From the NCBI GenBank assembly GCA_964368875.1, contig CAYJDG010000004.1:10043-74042 (forward strand): a stretch of DNA of 64,000 bases. The letters are read 5' to 3'. Under the pieces are notes generated by a model that searched no databases, had not been told where the DNA came from, and saw nothing but the letters and a program-made list of their open reading frames with translations. This DNA comes from CAYJDG01 sp964368875 (GTDB lineage Bacteria; Pseudomonadota; Alphaproteobacteria; Micavibrionales; Micavibrionaceae). The number at the start of each line of letters is the position of its first letter. The stretch's first letter is position 1. The position numbers were made by a program, and so were the translations under genes. Shown here piece after piece: positions 61,186-64,000 of this stretch.

Positions 61186-63609
61186 ATGGCCCGTTCACAG
61201 TCGATTTCGCTTAAAAAACCGCCCCGCCTGCTCCGCGCTTTGCCGGACAGCATGCAGGAATTTCTGCTGGCGCGGGCGGGCGACGCAACCGCCCTGATTA
61301 CGGCTGGCACTGGCGCCTTCATTCTGCTCGCCCTGCTCAGCTACACCTCGACCGATCCGTCCCTCAACACAGCCTCGACCACCGACCAGATTGCCAACTG
61401 GATGGGCCGTCCTGGTGCCGTCGCGGCGGATATCCTGCTGCAAACTTTTGGCATCGGCGCATTCGTGTTCAGCTTCGGGTTTCTGATCTGGGGCTGGCGC
61501 ATCTGGAAGCAGGACAGCTTCCGCCCGGTTGGTGCACGCCTGTTATGCCTGATTGCCTCGGCCTTGCTGTTGGGTGTTGCCGGCAGCATTCTGCCTGCAG
61601 GCGGGGCGCTCGGTCATGCCACGCTCGGTGGCGCCGGTGGAATCATGCTCCTCAACATCATGACTGGCTGGATCGACGGAGTCATTCCGGTTCTGCCGCA
61701 TGTGATCATTGCGCTGTTCAGCGGGATTTTCGGGTTCTTTCTCTTTTCATTCGGGATTGCTCTTCGCCGCACCGAGCGGCAGGCCGTCATTGAAGGCGTG
61801 CTCAATGGCAGCGTCGCCACATGGGACGGCGCATCGGGACTGATCGAGAAGGTCCGCAGCTGGCGGCAGCAACCGGACGACGAATTCGAAAGCGATGACG
61901 ACGAAGACGACGAGTCGGATGACGACGAAGATGAAGACGACGACGAAGTGTCAGACGATGAGGACGAGGACGACGACGAGGAAGAAGATAGCCGCTCCAC
62001 CCGCCGCGAGTCCGGCAGCGGCATCAAGGTCGTGCGCCCGATCAAAGACAAGCAGACCGCCAAGGATAAAAAGAAAAAAGGCACCCAGACCAGTTTCGAT
62101 CTGAAACAGCCGAGCGAATGGGAAATTCCGTCATTGGATTTGCTGCAGACGCCGCCGCCAGTGGTTGAAGATAACCTCGATGAAAACGCCCTGCGCAAAA
62201 ACGCCGAACTGCTGCAGAACGTGCTCGCCGATTACAACGTGCGCGGCGAGATCGTCAGCATTCATCCAGGTCCGGTCGTCACGCTCTATGAACTCGAACC
62301 TGCCGCAGGTACGAAGACCTCGCGCGTGGTCGGTCTTGCCGATGACATCGCCCGGTCGATGTCGGCGATCTCGGTGCGTGTCGCCGTGGTGCCGGGCCGC
62401 AACGTGATCGGCATCGAACTGCCGAACAAACGCCGCCAGACGGTTTATTTCCGCGACCTGCTGGAAAGCCGCGACTTCGAGAAAAACGCAGCACAACTGC
62501 CGCTCGTTTTAGGCAAGGATATCGGCGGCAAGCCGATCATCGCCGATCTCTCCCGCATGCCGCATTTGCTGGTGGCCGGAACCACGGGGTCGGGTAAATC
62601 GGTCGCCGTGAATACGATGATTCTCTCGCTCCTCTACCGTCTGCCGCCGGAGAAGTGCCGCTTCATCATGATCGATCCGAAGATGCTCGAGCTTTCCGTC
62701 TATGATGAGATTCCGCATCTTTTGACTGGTGTTGTGACGGAACCGGGCCGCGCCATCGTCGCGCTGAAATGGACCGTGCAGGAGATGGAAAACCGTTACC
62801 GCAATATGTCGAAGCTCGGTGTCCGTAACATCGAGGGCTATAATATTCGCTTGGCTGAAGCGCGTAAAAAAGGCGAAGTCCTGATGCGCAAGGTTCAGAC
62901 GGGCTTTGACCCGGAAACCGGCAAACCGGTCTTCGAAGAGCAGCCGCTTGATCTGACCGAACTGCCTTACATCGTCGTCGTCGTCGATGAGTTCGCCGAT
63001 CTCATGCTGGTGGCCGGTAAAGACGTTGAAAACGCGATCCAGCGCCTCGCGCAGATGGCGCGGGCCGCAGGCATTCACCTGATCATGGCAACCCAGCGTC
63101 CATCCGTCGACGTGATCACGGGCGTCATCAAAGCCAACTTCCCGACGCGGATTTCCTTCCAGGTTACCTCCAAGATCGACAGCCGCACCATCCTTGGTGA
63201 AGGCGGCGCGGAAACGCTGCTTGGTATGGGCGATATGCTTTACATGGCTGCCGGTGGCCGCATCACGCGCGTCCATGGGCCGTTCGTGTCTGACAAAGAA
63301 GTCGAAGGCGTGGTCGGGTTCCTCAAGGCCCAAGGCTCACCGTCTTATCTCGAAGAAATCACCGACGGTGAACTTTTCGGTGAGGGTGGCGAAGAAGGTG
63401 GCGAAGGCGGCGGATCGGGTGATGAGCTCTATGACGAAGCGGTCGCCCTTGTGGCCCGTGAAGGCAAAGCCTCGACCAGCTTTATCCAGCGCCATTTGCA
63501 GATCGGCTACAACCGTGCCGCACGCATCATCGAACAGATGGAAAAGGAAGGCGTCGTTACCGAAGCCAACCGCGTTGGCAAGCGCGAAGTGCTGGTTGGA
63601 TCACGCTAA
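61186..63609 (+). CDS. ftsK: DNA translocase FtsK
   Basis: An 807-residue FtsK that anchors at the division septum and pumps DNA for chromosome dimer resolution. The N-terminal region (1-210) has four or more membrane helices; residues about 231-268 are an almost pure Asp/Glu linker; then the motor domain with Walker A GTTGSGKSVAVNT near 465-477, Walker B YIVVVVDEFADLM, and the hallmark MATQRPSVDVITGVIKAN. The C-terminal winged-helix gamma domain (ASTSFIQRHLQIGYNRAARIIEQME, read as TSFIQRHLQIGYNRAARIIE) reads KOPS signals. Complete. Confidence 0.98.
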   Translation: MARSQSISLKKPPRLLRALPDSMQEFLLARAGDATALITAGTGAFILLALLSYTSTDPSLNTASTTDQIANWMGRPGAVAADILLQTFGIGAFVFSFGFLIWGWRIWKQDSFRPVGARLLCLIASALLLGVAGSILPAGGALGHATLGGAGGIMLLNIMTGWIDGVIPVLPHVIIALFSGIFGFFLFSFGIALRRTERQAVIEGVLNGSVATWDGASGLIEKVRSWRQQPDDEFESDDDEDDESDDDEDEDDDEVSDDEDEDDDEEEDSRSTRRESGSGIKVVRPIKDKQTAKDKKKKGTQTSFDLKQPSEWEIPSLDLLQTPPPVVEDNLDENALRKNAELLQNVLADYNVRGEIVSIHPGPVVTLYELEPAAGTKTSRVVGLADDIARSMSAISVRVAVVPGRNVIGIELPNKRRQTVYFRDLLESRDFEKNAAQLPLVLGKDIGGKPIIADLSRMPHLLVAGTTGSGKSVAVNTMILSLLYRLPPEKCRFIMIDPKMLELSVYDEIPHLLTGVVTEPGRAIVALKWTVQEMENRYRNMSKLGVRNIEGYNIRLAEARKKGEVLMRKVQTGFDPETGKPVFEEQPLDLTELPYIVVVVDEFADLMLVAGKDVENAIQRLAQMARAAGIHLIMATQRPSVDVITGVIKANFPTRISFQVTSKIDSRTILGEGGAETLLGMGDMLYMAAGGRITRVHGPFVSDKEVEGVVGFLKAQGSPSYLEEITDGELFGEGGEEGGEGGGSGDELYDEAVALVAREGKASTSFIQRHLQIGYNRAARIIEQMEKEGVVTEANRVGKREVLVGSR

Positions 63610-63612
63610 GAT

Positions 63613-63999
63613 TTAAGGCGTGCAGGCCAGATCAAGACGCTTGCGCAGGTCCTGATTCTCTTTGACGTTGCGGGCCGCCTGCGCGCCTTCCGGCGAATTG
63701 GCCGTTTGGCTGGCCGTCACCAGATCAGCTTCAGTTTCTTTTTTCAGCTGCTGGTCGGCCGCGCGGCAGGTCAGAAGTTTCATCATGTTCGCGAACTGCG
63801 GCATCTGACCGTAGGTGACGGGCATGTCCTCGGCCACATCGGCCTCAGGATCAACGCTCGGGTCTTCGAGTTCTTTTTGCGTGAGCTCAACTCCGCCTTT
63901 GGTCATCTCAGCCATCTCGACCAGCGTTTTGGCGCTACCGCCGCCGATCAGTTGGTCATGGATACTTTGGCGAAAGACTTCAACTTCATCCGGTGTCAT
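63613..63999 (-). CDS. Hypothetical protein, start near window edge
   Basis: A 128-residue acidic, soluble protein with Gln/Lys/Ala-rich helices (KKETEADLVTASQTANSPEG) and two cysteines (LTCRAA and DLACTP). The ATG is at the last bases of the window, so an upstream extension or signal peptide could lie outside. Convergent with ftsK, three bases apart. No family recognised. Confidence 0.65.
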   Translation of the reverse strand: MTPDEVEVFRQSIHDQLIGGGSAKTLVEMAEMTKGGVELTQKELEDPSVDPEADVAEDMPVTYGQMPQFANMMKLLTCRAADQQLKKETEADLVTASQTANSPEGAQAARNVKENQDLRKRLDLACTP

Positions 64000-64000
64000 C

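Noticed and set aside
61879..61995. GAC/GAA run as a minisatellite insertion
   Set aside because: It is in frame and part of FtsK with normal flanks, so better treated as a coding acidic linker.

Overview
The window reads as draft-quality chromosome from an alphaproteobacterium. The evidence is a ctaB-coxF-ctaG-ctaE-DUF983-surf1 cytochrome oxidase assembly run, a membrane-anchored CycM-type cytochrome c, an IalB-family protein, a FzlA-type glutathione S-transferase relative, and the rluB-rsmD / tadA / purD arrangement. GC content is moderately high. A Micavibrio-like or Rhodospirillales-like origin is possible but cannot be fixed from sequence reading alone. Two runs of exactly 100 Ns (10739-10838 and 24893-24992) are scaffold gaps; the second cuts a pseudouridine synthase gene. 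No rRNA, tRNA, CRISPR array, transposase or phage gene was seen.

Layout. 1-3.8 kb: tail of a cytochrome aa3 oxidase biogenesis operon with an extra Ala/Pro-rich exported protein inside it. 3.8-10.3 kb: an SDR protein lacking the catalytic Tyr, two unrecognised proteins, a LysM/M23 cell-wall peptidase, an IalB-family protein and a class I aminotransferase preceded by an alanine-rich mini-ORF with terminator-like hairpin. 10.3-18 kb: an interrupted membrane protein, acetoacetyl-CoA synthetase, a ScsB/DsbD-type thiol reductase with a redoxin partner, and a PAS histidine kinase. 18-26.8 kb: SDR-FzlA pair, a four-gene YceI / cytochrome b561 / YceI / YceI operon, uppP, rsmD, rluB, tadA and purD. 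26.8-37.7 kb: PutA, XseA, two TerD/TerA-type proteins, EttA, an ElaA-like acetyltransferase and DUF805.

The most unusual region is 37.9-47.3 kb: three consecutive genes for very large (about 950-1060 aa) paralogous DotA/TraY-family inner-membrane proteins. The window shows no other Dot/Icm or conjugation gene. It is followed by mlaC and mlaA, which act in outer-membrane lipid asymmetry. 49-55.3 kb holds lptFG divergent from pepA, then EF-P of the arginine-32 type next to its rhamnosyltransferase EarP, a pairing known mainly from beta- and gammaproteobacteria. 55.4-64 kb carries holC, cycM, pheA, DUF805, an M48 protease / DUF898 pair, small unknown proteins and ftsK with a hyper-acidic linker.

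Taken together, most genes are housekeeping envelope, respiration and translation functions. Accessory interest centres on the triple DotA locus, the EarP/EF-P cassette and the YceI/b561 operon.
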